Shown: positions 22,052-34,950 of the stretch, piece after piece | Layout: each line of letters begins with the position of its first letter | Position numbering within the stretch: position 1 is the stretch's first letter | NCBI GenBank assembly: GCA_004154925.1 | Contig: QJNS01000318.1 | Coordinates: forward strand, 1 to 64,000 | Direction of reading: 5' to 3' | DNA: 64,000 nucleotides | Source of the DNA: Monosporascus cannonballus | Taxonomy: Eukaryota; Ascomycota; Sordariomycetes; Xylariales | Notes under the pieces: generated by a model | The model's database searches: none | What the model was told of the DNA's origin: nothing | The model's input: the letters and a program-made list of their open reading frames with translations, nothing else | Position numbers and translations under genes: made by a program

Positions 22052-25000
22052 ATGCCGCCCCCAACATCTTACCGCCCGACTGAGCCGCCAGATTCCCCAG
22101 TCAACGATTCCGACTCCGATGTCGACCTAGATCTAGAGGAGCTCGATCCTACCGCCTCGAAATCTACTTCTTCAATACCCTCCGAGCAGCGTGCACCTCG
22201 CATCGCACTAAGGAGCCTCCGTATGGGTGGATTGAGGCGGCCAGGGAATCGTATCCGCGGCTATGGCGAGCTCGGCCGTGACAGAGAAGGGGATGGGGAT
22301 GCCATGGGCCTGCTGGACGATGAGGTACATGGACAGCGGTACTCTGACGGAAGTGGGCATGCCGGCGTCGATGCACCTCTCTTAGATGAATACGGCACCC
22401 CTTCCCCTAGGCGGCGGTCCTTCGGAAGGGATAGATTATCTCTTCGGCTTCCTAGCTTTATGTCGAGCAGCACTGCGAACCGCGCCGACGTTGACGATGC
22501 CGATGTTAAGGAGGAAGATGACCCCTCGACATCAAGACTCATCGCCGTGGGCTCCTCTCAGTCGACTCGATTCCCCCCCAACATCATTTCCAATGCCAAG
22601 TACACCGCCCTTACCTTCCTCCCGATCACCCTATACAACGAGTTTTCTTTCTTCTTTAACATGTACTTCTTACTAGTAGCCTTGTCACAAGCTATTCCGG
22701 CCCTCAGGATAGGCTACATATCTACTTACGTCGCTCCTCTAGCTTTCGTTCTTATGATCACGATGGGGAAGGAGGCATACGATGATATCGAACGACGACG
22801 TAGAGATAACGAAGCGAATTCGGAAAGATACACAGTCCTTCAGTTTCTCGATCCAGGACAACGGCATCCGGTGTCACGTCCTGCGCGAAATCTGAAATCA
22901 AGTACGATGCGCAAAGGGCAGCGTGGGAACTTAGCCCGGCAAGATCGTCTGGCGGATATTGAGGAGGAAGAGGAGCAAGCCGAAAGTGGAGGCTATGTCG
23001 AGCGTTCATCATTTGTCCGAGAAATCAGTAAGAGGTCTCGGGATCTCAAGGTTGGAGATGTCCTCAAGCTGAGCAAAGGCCAGCGTGTGCCCGCCGACCT
23101 GGTAATATTAAAATGTACTACGCCTGAAGGGACCCAAAGTCACGGCCAAGTCCCCGAGAACACAAGCCCAGAGTCATTACTGGTCAACCCATTCGAGGAC
23201 AACACAAACGAGCCAAGTTCCGCATCGGCGAAAGGAAAAGCGGCTGAGGAAACCCCGTCTGGTGAGACGTTCATCAGGACGGATCAGCTTGACGGTGAGA
23301 CGGATTGGAAACTGCGGCTCGCATCTGCTCTGACTCAGTCGCTCCCCGTTGAGGAATTCGTTCGCCTGAGGGTCACCGGCGGAAAACCGGACAAGAAAGT
23401 CAACGAGTTCATTGGTACCGTGGAGTTGATGGCGACAAAACAAGATGCGCTAAGCACCTATGTTGATGAAAGCGATCAGGGAGACAGGGGCAATTCTGCC
23501 CCCCTCTCTATTGATAACACGGCCTGGGCGAACACCATTATTGCGTCCCAGGCCACAACGATGGCTGTCATCGTCTATACTGGACCGCAAACGCGGTCAG
23601 CCCTCTCAACTTCGCCTTCTCGGTCGAAAACCGGATTGCTGGAATATGAAATCAATTCCTTGACGAAGATCCTCTGCGCTTTGACGCTAGCCCTGTCTGT
23701 CCTACTTGTCGCACTAGAAGGGTTCGGTAATACGGAAGGGAACATATGGTATGTGAAAATCATGCGATTTCTCGTGCTGTTCTCTACGATCGTGCCGATA
23801 AGTCTTCGAGTCAACCTGGATATGGGGAAGAGTGTTTATTCTTGGTTCATCCAAAGAGACCCCGGAATGCCGGGCGCCGTAGTGCGCACGAGTACTATCC
23901 CGGAAGATCTAGGAAGAATCGAGTATTTACTTAGCGACAAGACTGGTACTTTGACGCAGAACGAAATGGAAATGAAGAAAGTCCATGTTGGCACGGTATC
24001 TTACGCCAACGAAGCAATGGATGAGGTGGCATCATACGTCAAGCACGGCTTTGTTGGTGCCGCAAGTGAGAAAGCATTGGTGACACCGTCATCGACATAC
24101 AACACCACAGCTGGCATCACGGCGACCCGTACGCGGCGAGAAATCGGCTCTCGGGTTCGGGATGTTGTGCTCGCTTTAGCTCTTTGCCACAACGTCACTC
24201 CCACGGCGGAAGAGGAGAACGGACAAACTATCACCTCCTATCAAGCATCCTCCCCTGACGAGATTGCAATAGTTCGCTGGACCGAGTCTGTCGGCCTCCG
24301 ACTTGCATACCGGGATCGGAGAGGCATGGTACTCGAATCAAAGGATACTGGGAAAACCGTCGTGCAGGTGAGAATATTGGATGTCTTCCCTTTTACATCC
24401 GAAGGGAAGCGGATGGGCATCATTGTCCAATTCTATGAGCATGCACAAAGCTCCCTCCCCAGTTTAGACGGCGGAGAGATTTGGTTCTACCAAAAAGGGG
24501 CTGATACGGTCATGGGATCCATCGTGGCTGCGAACGACTGGTTAGACGAAGAAACCGCAAACATGGCCCGCGAAGGTCTGCGGACTCTGGTCGTCGGACG
24601 CAAGAAGCTATCGTTCGTACAATATCGGGAATTTTCAAGCGCTTACCAAGAAGCATCCATGGCTATCAATGGCAGGGATACTGGCATGCAACGTGTTGTG
24701 GCACAGTACCTCGAACAAGACCTGGAATTGCTAGGTGTGACAGGCGTCGAGGATAAGCTGCAGAGGGATGTCAAACCATCCCTGGAGCTGTTGCGCAATG
24801 CAGGCATAAAGATATGGATGTTAACGGGTGATAAAGTCGAAACAGCCCGATGCGTCGCTGTTAGCTCAAAACTGGTCGCCCGTGGACAATACATCTATAC
24901 CATCGCCAAGCTCAAGCGCAAGGACAACGCTCAGGATCATCTCGATTTTCTCCGAAGCAAGACGGATTCTTGCTTGCTGATAGATGGCGAGAGCTTGGCC

Positions 25001-26051
25001 CTCTTCCTGACACACCTCGGAAACGAGTTCGTTTCGGTGGCTGTGCGTTTGCCGGCGGTCGTAGCTTGTCGTTGCTCCCCAACCCAGAAGGCGGACATCG
25101 CGACGCTCATCAAAGAATTCACCAAGAAGCGAGTTTGTTGTATTGGCGATGGCGGGAATGATGTTTCCATGATCCAAGCCGCAGATGTTGGAGTTGGTAT
25201 AGTCGGCAAGGAAGGTCGGCAAGCTAGTCTTGCGGCCGATTTCTCCATCGAACAATTCTGTCATCTTACCAAACTTCTCGTCTGGCACGGCCGGAACAGT
25301 TACAAACGGAGTGCCAAACTCGCGCAATTCGTCATTCATCGCGGACTTATTTTCGCTGTCTGCCAGACCATGTACAGCATCGCTATTAAGTTTGAACCAG
25401 AAGGTCTTTACAAGGTATGTTGCTCAATTCTTTTCTGCATCGGATATGGCTAAATGTACTCAGGACTGGCTACTTGTCGGCTATGCCACTATATACACGG
25501 CCGCACCGGTTCTGTCTCTCGTTCTTGACAAGGACGTCGACGAGAACCTCGCAAACCTCTATCCCGAACTCTACAAGGAGCTCACCTCGGGCCGCTCACT
25601 TTCGTACCGCACATTCTTCGTATGGGTCTTTGTTTCGATATACCAAGGAAGCATAATCCAGGGCCTGTCGCAGATCCTGACAGAAGTCGACGGACCCAGG
25701 ATGGTAGCAGTCAGCTATACGGTGTTGGTACTGAACGAGCTGCTGATGGTCGCCATGGAAATCACGACCTGGCACATAGTCATGGTTCTCTCCATCCTGG
25801 GGACGTCCCTGTTCTATATTGGTTCCATACCTTTCCTCGGTGATTATTTCGACCTCGACTTTGTCCTCACCTGGTAAGTTGCTCGCCTCCTGTCAACAAG
25901 ATCGAGCGGTTCCAATTAACTGACGTTTTCTAGGGGGTTCGCCTGGCGAATAGCGGCCGTCGGCTCTGTGTCCCTTATACCGCCGTATATCGCGAAGGTG
26001 GTTAGGAGGATAATGAACCCACCGTCGTACAGGAAGGTTCGGGGGATCTAA
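22052..26051 (+). CDS. neo1: P4-type ATPase, NEO1 family phospholipid flippase
   Basis: Aminophospholipid flippase of Golgi/endosome membranes, of the NEO1 class. Three exons: 22052-25414, 25464-25873 and 25934-26051 (3,891 nt, 1,296 residues, frame intact). The N-terminus is long, acidic and low complexity. The first membrane hairpin contains NEFSFFFNMYFLLVALSQAI. The actuator motif DGET is at about 414-417 (QLDGETDWKLRLA). The phosphorylated Asp is D629 in DKTGTLTQNEM. The hinge motif GDGGNDVSMIQAADVGVGI is at about 1032. The last exons supply membrane helices (TYSIAI..., FVWVFVSIYQGSIIQG, WHIVMVLSILGTSLFYIG). NEO1 relatives work without a Cdc50 partner. The start ATG is in frame, but a somewhat different start cannot be excluded. 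Introns are 49 and 60 nt with standard borders. Confidence 0.95.
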
Positions 26052-28430
26052 GCTGAGTTGAGCATTGATTTGGCGTCAAGGGGGTTTCTTGGTTTTGGGG
26101 GTCTGTCTCATCATCTGAGACTAGAAGCTCTTTGTATCTGTTATTTATGTGAAGAAGCATATGCGGCTGGAATGGCTGCTTGGTGCGTGCAACTTTGAAA
26201 TTGAAGATTCCGGTGACTTGTTACCGGCTTTCGCCAAACGACTATCCCAGGCCACAAGGCGTCAGTACTAACAATTTTAGGTAACTGCTAGCCCGCAAAT
26301 TGCCTTAAAATGGAAACGATAGCTACTAAAGGCCTTAAAGGGCTAGAGGTATTCGTTGTGGGTAGCTGGTTGAGTCAGATTAGCGAATAACATGAGGCTT
26401 GGCGTAGATACAAAAAATTGTTCTGATGACTCCTTATGGCCGTCAAGCGGATAACAGCTTTTCGCTACGGAATGCGACAATGTTGTCGGAGAGACCTTGC
26501 GCACAATCTCCCAGCCCAGCCTTTCCCTGCGGGGATGACACAAGCTAAAAATCGAGCAAGCTACGACTGACGTCATCTTGGCATGACCGGTCAATGCGCT
26601 ACGGAGACCGTTAACTATTCTGCCCCACCAGGTTGATGTTGCGGGGAAAGAAAACCGATCTTAGTGTAGATACTCCGTACTAAAATCTTCCCATCTTCAG
26701 GTCATATGGGTCCTATGAGATCAGAATCGCCTTTAGGTCTCTCGCGCCAGGCTTTGGACACAAGACATCAATAACATTGGGTGAAATCTGGACAAGAATC
26801 CGATCCCATCGAGCGTCTCGTTCTGCTCCTTTTGGAACTGGCCGACTGGATTTCCCTGCTGTGGGTAGAATCTGCAGGTTGGTACTTCGTGAAAATTTCT
26901 TTCACAGACAGATGAAATTACGGCACTCCGTTATACACGTAGGCAATATGTAACCCCGTTGGGCCGCCAATTCAACTCTATTTAGGTACCTGATCCATCC
27001 AAATTAGGACCGTACGGCCACATTCCTGGACTGTCCCGTTCCGATGCCTTCTTGTTCCGCTACCAAGTAAGTCGGACGATGGACGCTGGGTTATTATTGC
27101 CCCATCGGGAGATGGAGGAATGTGGGATGGACAGGGCGAGCCAAGAACTGTCAAGGCCTAACTGTAACTGTTGTTATCAGATCTCATCTTTTATAGCTAC
27201 CCAGCATGATGTTGGGCCCAGGAGATCTTGATAACAATCCTATAACGCTGTAGTGTAGTAGAGGTACATCAGATGCAATATGCCTACCACAAGCTAGGTT
27301 ACGTAGGGAGTATTGGGGGAAGCAAATTGCTCAAGAGCTACTACCCACCTACGTAGGTACCTAGTTTGGTGTTAAGAACCGGTTAAAGAATGTGCAGTGA
27401 TGAAATCTAGCCCTGGCTAACAAGTTCGCGAACCCTTCTGGGGCCGACACTACGGCTCCCCCGCGGTCGCCTGGAGATTACTACGTAGCGCTAAGAGAGA
27501 CCGGTTCGATCGTGATTGCCCAACCACCTTCAACTGAAACCGCTCCTGGGACATGTAAGCAGGCCACATGTATAGGTAGAGGCGAAGCCGGCCCGGCCGC
27601 TATCCAACCTGCGCTATTATCATGCACACTGGGTAGGTAGAACTACAGTGCCTCTAGGAGGTATGTAGGGTTAATGCTAATAAATGGTGTGCCCCGACCG
27701 GGGGAGCTTGCAGCAAATATGCAGCCACTAGCTAAAAGCATAGTGACACCATCCGATGTTGTCATCAGTTGTCGAAGCGACGGGGGAAGGAAGTGGCAGA
27801 GTGGACAGCGACACCATTTTTCTTCTTTTTTTTCAGAGAGGGGAGAGGGGGATCGGCCCAGATCCTGCACGCCCTCAAATCTCCGAGCAGCAGAGGAGCC
27901 TAGATCGTATGTGATATTCTCATCCGGCCATTGAAACTTTTGAAGTCTCCACCTCTTGACTTCCCCCCTTCGTACCCAACCCTCTGTAAACCCCTCTATT
28001 ATACGTACAGACTCGTCCTCTTCGTGAGAGTTGTGGGAAATCAAAATTCAGACTTGGTCATTCGCATAGCCGAAAGCTTCCTTTCGTCATCCGCAAGGAA
28101 CTCTTCTGCATTGATAGTTTACCATTGCATCAAGTAGCATCTACTACGAGGACAAGACCCTTCTTGCCATACTCCCACATCCAGTCGGGTCCTAACTCAG
28201 GTAAACTGTCGTCACTTCTTCTGCCCCGAGGGTGAGCTTCCCAGCAACCACCCCTCTCTGGCTTTGCGAGCTTGAGCGTCCTGCGGTTCAAGACTTTCGG
28301 GCCGCAAAACTTTAAAGTTTCTCGAGGATAATCCCTGTGACGTCAGCATAACTCGACTTTGGTCCAGCCAGCTATTTTTCATTACTCTATTCCAGTCTTC
28401 AGACTTCTCAGCCCTCCTTCCTCAGTCACC
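26052..28430. other. 2.4-kb intergenic region upstream of glycogen synthase
   Basis: No supported gene. It contains repeated TACGTAGG/CCTACGTAGGTACC words (27300-27365) and C/T-rich stretches near 28100-28420 that may belong to the long 5' leader and promoter of the glycogen synthase gene. Confidence 0.4.
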
Positions 28431-30828
28431 ATGTCAAGTGAGAACGGAGACAAGCCCCAACGCGAAGTTAAGAACCACTATCTATTTGAGGTAGCGACCG
28501 AAGTCGCGCATCGCGGTACGTATACGGATATGGCATAAGAGAGAGCCATATGGAGACTTGGATCATACGCTGGGAACCCTTCACTGGAAGAGACCCAAGC
28601 TAACACTCCCTCCTAGTTGGTGGTATTTATTCCGTCATCAAGTCAAAAGCCCCCGTTACAACCAACGAATATGGCGACCGATACACTCTCATCGGTCCGC
28701 TCAATCACCAATCGGTAAGCCAAGGCTTCATTCTACGACGGGACGTCGTCTTCAATGGGCTAATTGAGCGTCGCAGGCAGCCGTCGAGGTGGAGGAGCTG
28801 GAGCCTACAAACCTTGAACTTGCCGCAACCATGGAGGCCATGAAGAGTAGAGGTATTGGCATGCTATACGGGCGATGGCTGATCGAAGGGGCCCCCCGGG
28901 TCTTGCTACTCGACACTAAGACCGCATATGGCTATATGGACGAGTGGAAGGCAGATTTATGGAATACTGCCGGTATCCCATCTCCGGCAGGGGACGAGGA
29001 GACGAACGAGGCCATCGTTTTTGGATACTTGGTGGCGTGGTTTCTCGGAGAGGTAGGTCCTCCCTTGCAGCTTGGCGTGATGATAGTCACTGACTTTGCA
29101 CAGTTTGTGTCCCACGAAAAGACGAAGGCCGTGATCGCTCACTTTCATGAATGGCTGGCTGGCGTTGCTCTACCGTTATGCAAGAGGCGGCGCATCGATG
29201 TTACGACCATCTTCACTACGCACGCAACCCTCTTGGGTCGATATCTCTGCGCTGGCTCCGTTGATTTCTACAACAACCTCCAATGGTTTGATGTCGATGC
29301 GGAAGCAGGAAAGCGCGGTATTTACCATAGATACTGCATCGAGCGCGCTGCCGCCCATTGCTGCGATGTCTTCACCACCGTGTCGCACATCACTGCCTTC
29401 GAGAGCGAACATTTACTCAAGCGAAAGCCTGACGGGGTGTTGCCAAACGGACTAAACGTGACCAAGTTCTCTGCCGTGCATGAGTTCCAGAATTTGCACC
29501 AGCAGTCCAAGGAGAAGATCCACGATTTTGTACGAGGTCATTTTTACGGCCACTACGATTTTGATCCCGAAAACACCCTCTACTTCTTTACGGCTGGTCG
29601 CTACGAATTCCGGAATAAGGGCGTCGACATGTTCATCGAATCGCTTGCCCGCCTCAACCACCGCTTGAAGACCGTTGGAAGCAAGACCACGGTGGTGGCT
29701 TTTATCATCATGCCGGCCCAGACCACCTCGCTGACGGTGGAGGCCCTGAAGGGCCAGGCTGTCATCAAGTCTCTCCGGGATACGGTGGATGTGATCGAGC
29801 GCGGCATTGGCCGCCGTATCTTCGAGCGCTCACTGAAATGGCACGACGGTGACCCGATGCCAGACGAGAAGGAGCTTATCACAAGTGCCGACCGCGTTGT
29901 CCTCCGCCGGCGCCTCTTTGCCATGAAGCGACATGGTTTACCCCCTATCGTCACCCACAACATGGTTAATGACCACGAGGACCCTATCCTCAACCAGATC
30001 CGCCGTGTGCAGCTTTTCAACCACCCCAGCGACCGAGTGAAGATCATTTTCCACCCCGAATTTCTCAGCTCTTCCAACCCTGTCCTGCCGCTCGACTATG
30101 ACGACTTCGTCCGCGGTACCCACATGGGCGTCTTCGCGTCGTACTACGAACCTTGGGGCTATACTCCGGCCGAGTGTACTGTCATGGGTGTCCCTAGCAT
30201 CACTACTAACCTCTCAGGCTTCGGCTGCTATATGGAGGAGCTGATTGAGAACTCGGCGGATTACGGTATCTATATCGTCGATCGTCGTAACAAGGGCGTC
30301 GACGACTCGGTCAACCAGCTGACATCGCATATGCTTGAATACTGCCAGAAGAGCCGACGACAGCGGATCAACCAAAGGAACCGGACAGAGCGACTCAGCG
30401 ACCTCTTGGATTGGAAACGCATGGGAATGGAGTATGTCAAGGCTCGACAGCTGGCGTTGCGACGAGCTTATCCCATGTCGTTCACCGGAGACGAAGAGGA
30501 AGAAGACTTTATCCCTGGCGTGGAGCAGAAGATCTCGCGGCCATTCTCGGTGCCTGGCTCGCCTCGTGACCGGACGGGTATGATGACGCCTGGTGATTTT
30601 GCTAGCCTGCAGGAGGGCCGGGAAGGCCTCAACACGGAGGATTATGTGGCGTGGAAGTTGCCGTAAGTTCAAACGTCGTGCGGCTTTAAGGTTGAGAACT
30701 AATTGAAATCGTACAGTGAGGAAGAAGATCCGGATGAGTACCCGTTCCCCCTGACTCTCCGAACCAAGAACGCGGCTTTCCCGGGGCCGGCGTCGCCACT
30801 GGACGGCTTGCAGGCCAACGGCTCATGA
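28431..30828 (+). CDS. gsy1: Glycogen synthase
   Basis: Transfers glucose from UDP-glucose to glycogen (GT3 family, cytosol). Five exons: 28431-28515, 28617-28714, 28777-29052, 29104-30662 and 30717-30828 (2,130 nt, 709 residues, frame intact). The N-terminal UDP-glucose loop is [11 protein letters not shown], with the Lys at residue 39. Further landmarks: [40 protein letters not shown] and the acid-base region [14 protein letters not shown], with the E-x7-E pair at about E502 and E510. The C-terminal tail holds [11 protein letters not shown], the conserved phospho-regulated Ser cluster that kinases use to turn the enzyme down. Intron 3 (29053-29103) is exactly 51 nt with no stop codon, so its retention would add 17 residues in frame. 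Length agrees with fungal glycogen synthases (about 700 residues). Confidence 0.97.
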
Positions 30829-32541
30829 AGACTCGGATGGCTCGGGCGTCTTCATAATGTGCAAAATTCGCTGCGGAGTAGTGGAGTGGTAGAATTTGCC
30901 CAACACGAAGCCACTCAATTATGTGTGTGGAAGCGACCAACATGCCAAAAGGTTGCGATGTTGGCAACATTGAACATGATGACTGAGACTTACGACAGCA
31001 TGCTCCGTTCTTGTGCGACAGGAAAGGACCCAGAGGATTGCATAGTGATGAACCAATGGCTAGCAATTGGTCTACATGACGCCTATCCGCGATATCTCTC
31101 ATGTGATTATGCCGTGTATATTTTTTTTTTTTGAACTACATATGGATCAAACATAGGACATATATTTTACGTGGCTTTAGGCTACAAAGGATTTGGTTAC
31201 ACGTGGGCTTGCTTGTTCAGACTATACGGCTTGTTATTGGTTGAAATCCCTGTTAATTCGAGGGGCGGTTATCAGTTATCCCATTCAACCAATAAGCTCC
31301 CCTGAAAGCTGTTGCTATTACTTGTTATTATACGAATTTACAACATTATTCAAGAGCATGTAACCAACCGGCATATTTCAAGGTGACATTCTGTAAGATG
31401 CTATGTGTCTAATGCGCGCATGCACCCAGACGGTTCTGACCTGGGCAACTGCGATATAAAAGAAAAGGACTGCATGCGGCACGGCTGCAGATTATTGGCA
31501 TTTGCCATACTAATATTAAGTAGGTAGGCTGAGGACCTCAAAACGGAAGACAGAGTTCTACGAAATACAGAGGCAAGTTGGTGAACTGCGTCTTTTTTGT
31601 TCCCGTGATCGTTAGGCACTTAAATTAACTTGTTCCGTTTGACTGAACTCGCTTCTATGCCGATCTACCTACATATTCCTATCGTCGTCTCATCGTTTCT
31701 TACAGCCGCCGCTCTCTGGGTGCAGAAGGCGGCCTACCGCAGATTATTCACTTGTTTCCGACGGGTTCTTCCTTGGAGATAAAGAAGACCTCCGCAACGT
31801 TGCCCTCGTTACTTATCCCCATCATCCGGACGAATAATATACCACCCCCTCGTCCTCTAATCCGCAAGGGACTCCGATTCGACTGGGCTGGACCCGCCTT
31901 GATCCGGCCGGACCTTGACCAATCTTACGGTCTCCTAGGTACCGAATGCCACGCTCTCTACTGCTATTATTATAATTTTCCATTGCTGCTCGATTGAGAT
32001 GTGAGCAAGGGACCAGATCACACATTTTTTTTGCGATCCGAATCCAATATGAGGTTAGCATTCAAAGATACCCAAAGGAAACACATAGGCGTCGAGCTGC
32101 TGGTTTGGGACTCTGGGAGGCACCCGCCCTCTGAACCACAATTGGTATAATGACTGCCACTTGGGCATTTATCCAAGCGTAACACGACACTTTCACTACC
32201 AGACTTTCATCACGGTCCCAAGTACAAAGTACGACGCCAGTGGCCCAGTGATAAAATGACTGAGAATCCTTTTGTTCTCCACCTCTCCAAGCCCCCTCCA
32301 CATCTTTTTTATTGCGTACCTTAGTCTCTTCTTAGCTACCCTCATAGCCCTCAGCCCTCTCCCCCCCTCACCTCCATAGGTATCCAATCCATCCCCCTTC
32401 TCCTGTACCTCTCACTCGACCTTTGATAAGGGGTTGTGCAGGGCTGCCTAGCGATTTCCCTCCTAAGAAAAAGCAAACCTTCACACTCATTCTTCCATTA
32501 CCTACAATCTCTAGCTTGACTCGAGCAACCGGCAGCCGACC
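30829..32541. other. intergenic, glycogen synthase to F-box gene
   Basis: No supported gene. A T tract lies near 31122-31132. The last 250 bp before 32542 are C/T-rich and probably form the promoter and leader of the next gene. Confidence 0.4.
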
Positions 32542-34678
32542 ATGAAATTATCCAGGTTCTTCCGCCGGAGCAAGAAGTCCTCCTCGGAAGGGGGGTCGAA
32601 CGGCAAGCATCACGCCAAGACGTCGTCGTATGGCGGGTACACACACGACGACTTTGAGCGCGACAAGTACAGGCTGTACAACGGTCGCCATGAGAAATAC
32701 TACAACCCGGCCCTCGAGCGTGGCAACGTGTTCGCGCCCTGGTATAAGCTGCCCGACGACCTCCTCGAGAGGGTCTTCTCCTTCGTCTGTCCCCACTGTT
32801 GCGACGAGTCCTACGAGACTTGTGAGCACAGCGCCATCGAGGACGCGTGCATGCTCTGCGACCTGCGCGATATCGCCCATGCTGGTCAGGTCTCCAAACA
32901 GTGGAGAAAAGTGGCCATCAAGTTAATGTGAGTTCTTGTGCTTGTTGCCCTGACCGATGCGGGCCGCCTTCCTTGGAGCCACGCTCTCCTTCGCGATTTT
33001 GCGGTTTCGATTCCTTCACGTGGTTAGGTGGCTGACATTACACTCGTTCCAAAGGTACCACAGCATCCGCATCGATTCGGTTCATTACTGCGAGCGCGAG
33101 ATCGACCTGTCCGAGAGGCGAAAGCGCCGGACCCGTTTCGACCGCAATGGCGTTCCCGAAGACCCGGCCGCTCAGCGATTGCGCCTGTTGTGCCGCACCC
33201 TGCGCGAGGACCCCACTCGGCTCGGTGTTCTCGTCCAGTACTTCAAGACGCCATATATGCTACGAGAGTCCAAGACTCCCGACCTTGCCAGAACCATCGC
33301 GGTCTTGCCCAACCTTCACTATGTCGACCTGCCCGAAGGCCTGTTCTGTGATGACCCTAGCTATCATACCCTCAAGCTTGAGGTGCAGGCCCGCTGTCCG
33401 GATCTCAGAAAGATGACGTACAACGGTGGCAGCGAGCTCAGCTTGGAGGCCCTGAACAGGGGCAACGTGTGGCTGAACCTGGAGGTTCTCGAGCTCGGCC
33501 GAATCAACATGGACCCCGCAAAGCTACGATACGTCTTGGCGGTGCTTCAGCGTCTGCGAGCCTTGAAAGTGTCCGAGACCAGAGTCATGGATGACGAGAT
33601 CTTCTTCCACAACGACATGTTGCCCGCTTTCCCGGCACTTGAGGAGCTGGTTCTCAAGGACGTCCCCAAAGTAACTTCAGCGGGCTTGGTAGCTTATCTG
33701 TCGAGGACGGATGCGCAGAACAGCCTCAAGGTGCTTTCTCTCGACCGTACGGGGGTTCTGCCCTCGTCGCTGCACGAGGTCCTCTCGTCGGCGAATAGTA
33801 TAAAGACGCTTGCCATAACCGAACAAGTCGACTCGGCCTTCCCGGCCGCGACCACGCCCATTCCGCCGCTGGTCAACTGGTCCCTCGAGACTCTGCGCTA
33901 CGAGATCACTGCCTCGCCTTCCACCTCCCCGTACGCGAGCATCACGGCGGGCTACTACAACTACCTAGCCTCGTCCCTCTTCGCAGGCGGTCTGCCGCGC
34001 CTAGCGGCTATCTACGTCCGCGACCAGAACTTCCCCGAGATGCTCCTCGGTTTGCCGCCGCCCTTGCCCGGATTCGCGGGAGCCAGCGGCGCACGGCCCA
34101 GCAGCTCCAGCAGCGAGAGGATGTTCAGCACCAACGGCCCGCTTCTGTCGCCCGGCTTTAACCAGCAACCCCAGCGCTTTAGCTCCAATAACCCATTCGC
34201 CACGGCGGCACTGCAGTCCGCGCTTCCCAACCCCAATTCCGCGGCGCCCTTCGCGCCCCGCGGCCCCGCCAACCTCGCCCTGAATCAGACGCTCGAGGTC
34301 TTCACCAAGGGCGAGGACGACCTCGACTGGGGCTCCATCCGCATGGACCCGTTCGACCTGCTGCCCCCGGGCGGCGGCGGCGGCGGCGGCGGTCGTGGTA
34401 GGGGCCACGCCCGGACGGGCAGCACCGCCGGGCGACCCATGAGTGGCTACGGCCTCGAGAGCGGCTGGCAGATGGGCCACGGCGCCCGCATGAGCGTCGT
34501 CATGGGCAACGGCGCCGGTGGCTTCCTGGCGGTGCCGGGCGGGGAGATGGCGGCCTCCGGACGCCGCGGTAGCGCCGCTAGCGTCGGCGCCCCGCCTCGC
34601 GGTGCCGGCGGTGACGATTGGCCTAGACCGGGCAGTAGCGCGGGCCACAAGAAGGCGGAGCGGGATCTATGGCGTTGA
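32542..34678 (+). CDS. F-box protein with Cys-rich insert and LRR-like region
   Basis: Probable substrate adaptor of an SCF ubiquitin ligase. Two exons: 32542-32927 and 33055-34678 (2,010 nt, 669 residues; intron GTGAGT...AAAG). A basic Ser-rich N-terminus (KLSRFFRRSKKSSS) precedes an F-box at about residues 67-126: WYKLPDDLLERVFSFV at its start and DIAHAGQVSKQWRKVAIKLMY at its end. Between these halves is a Cys-rich insert with C83, C86, C87, C94, H96, C103 and C106. The middle region (about 180-330) has repeated LxxLxxLxL patterns (LVLKDVPKVTSAGL, LKVLSLDRTG) as in leucine-rich repeats. The C-terminal third is low complexity, with a run of eight Gly followed by RGRG. It ends 150-200 bp before the assembly gap. 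The substrate is unknown. Confidence 0.85.
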
Positions 34679-34887
34679 CCTGCTACTTGATGCGCGATGC
34701 GTGACGGTCATGTTGCGGGTGGACTTGTAGTGTTGTGTTATGTTGTGTTGTGGCGCCAACGCCTACTACGCCTTTGCGGAAGAGAGGCTACCGAGGTGCC
34801 TATTTAGGGGATGTAATGGATGGAGCGAGGAAAGTCACAAAAAAAAAAGGGGGGGGGGGGGCCAACAAATCGCCTTANNNNNNNNNN

Positions 34888-34950
<63 letters not shown>

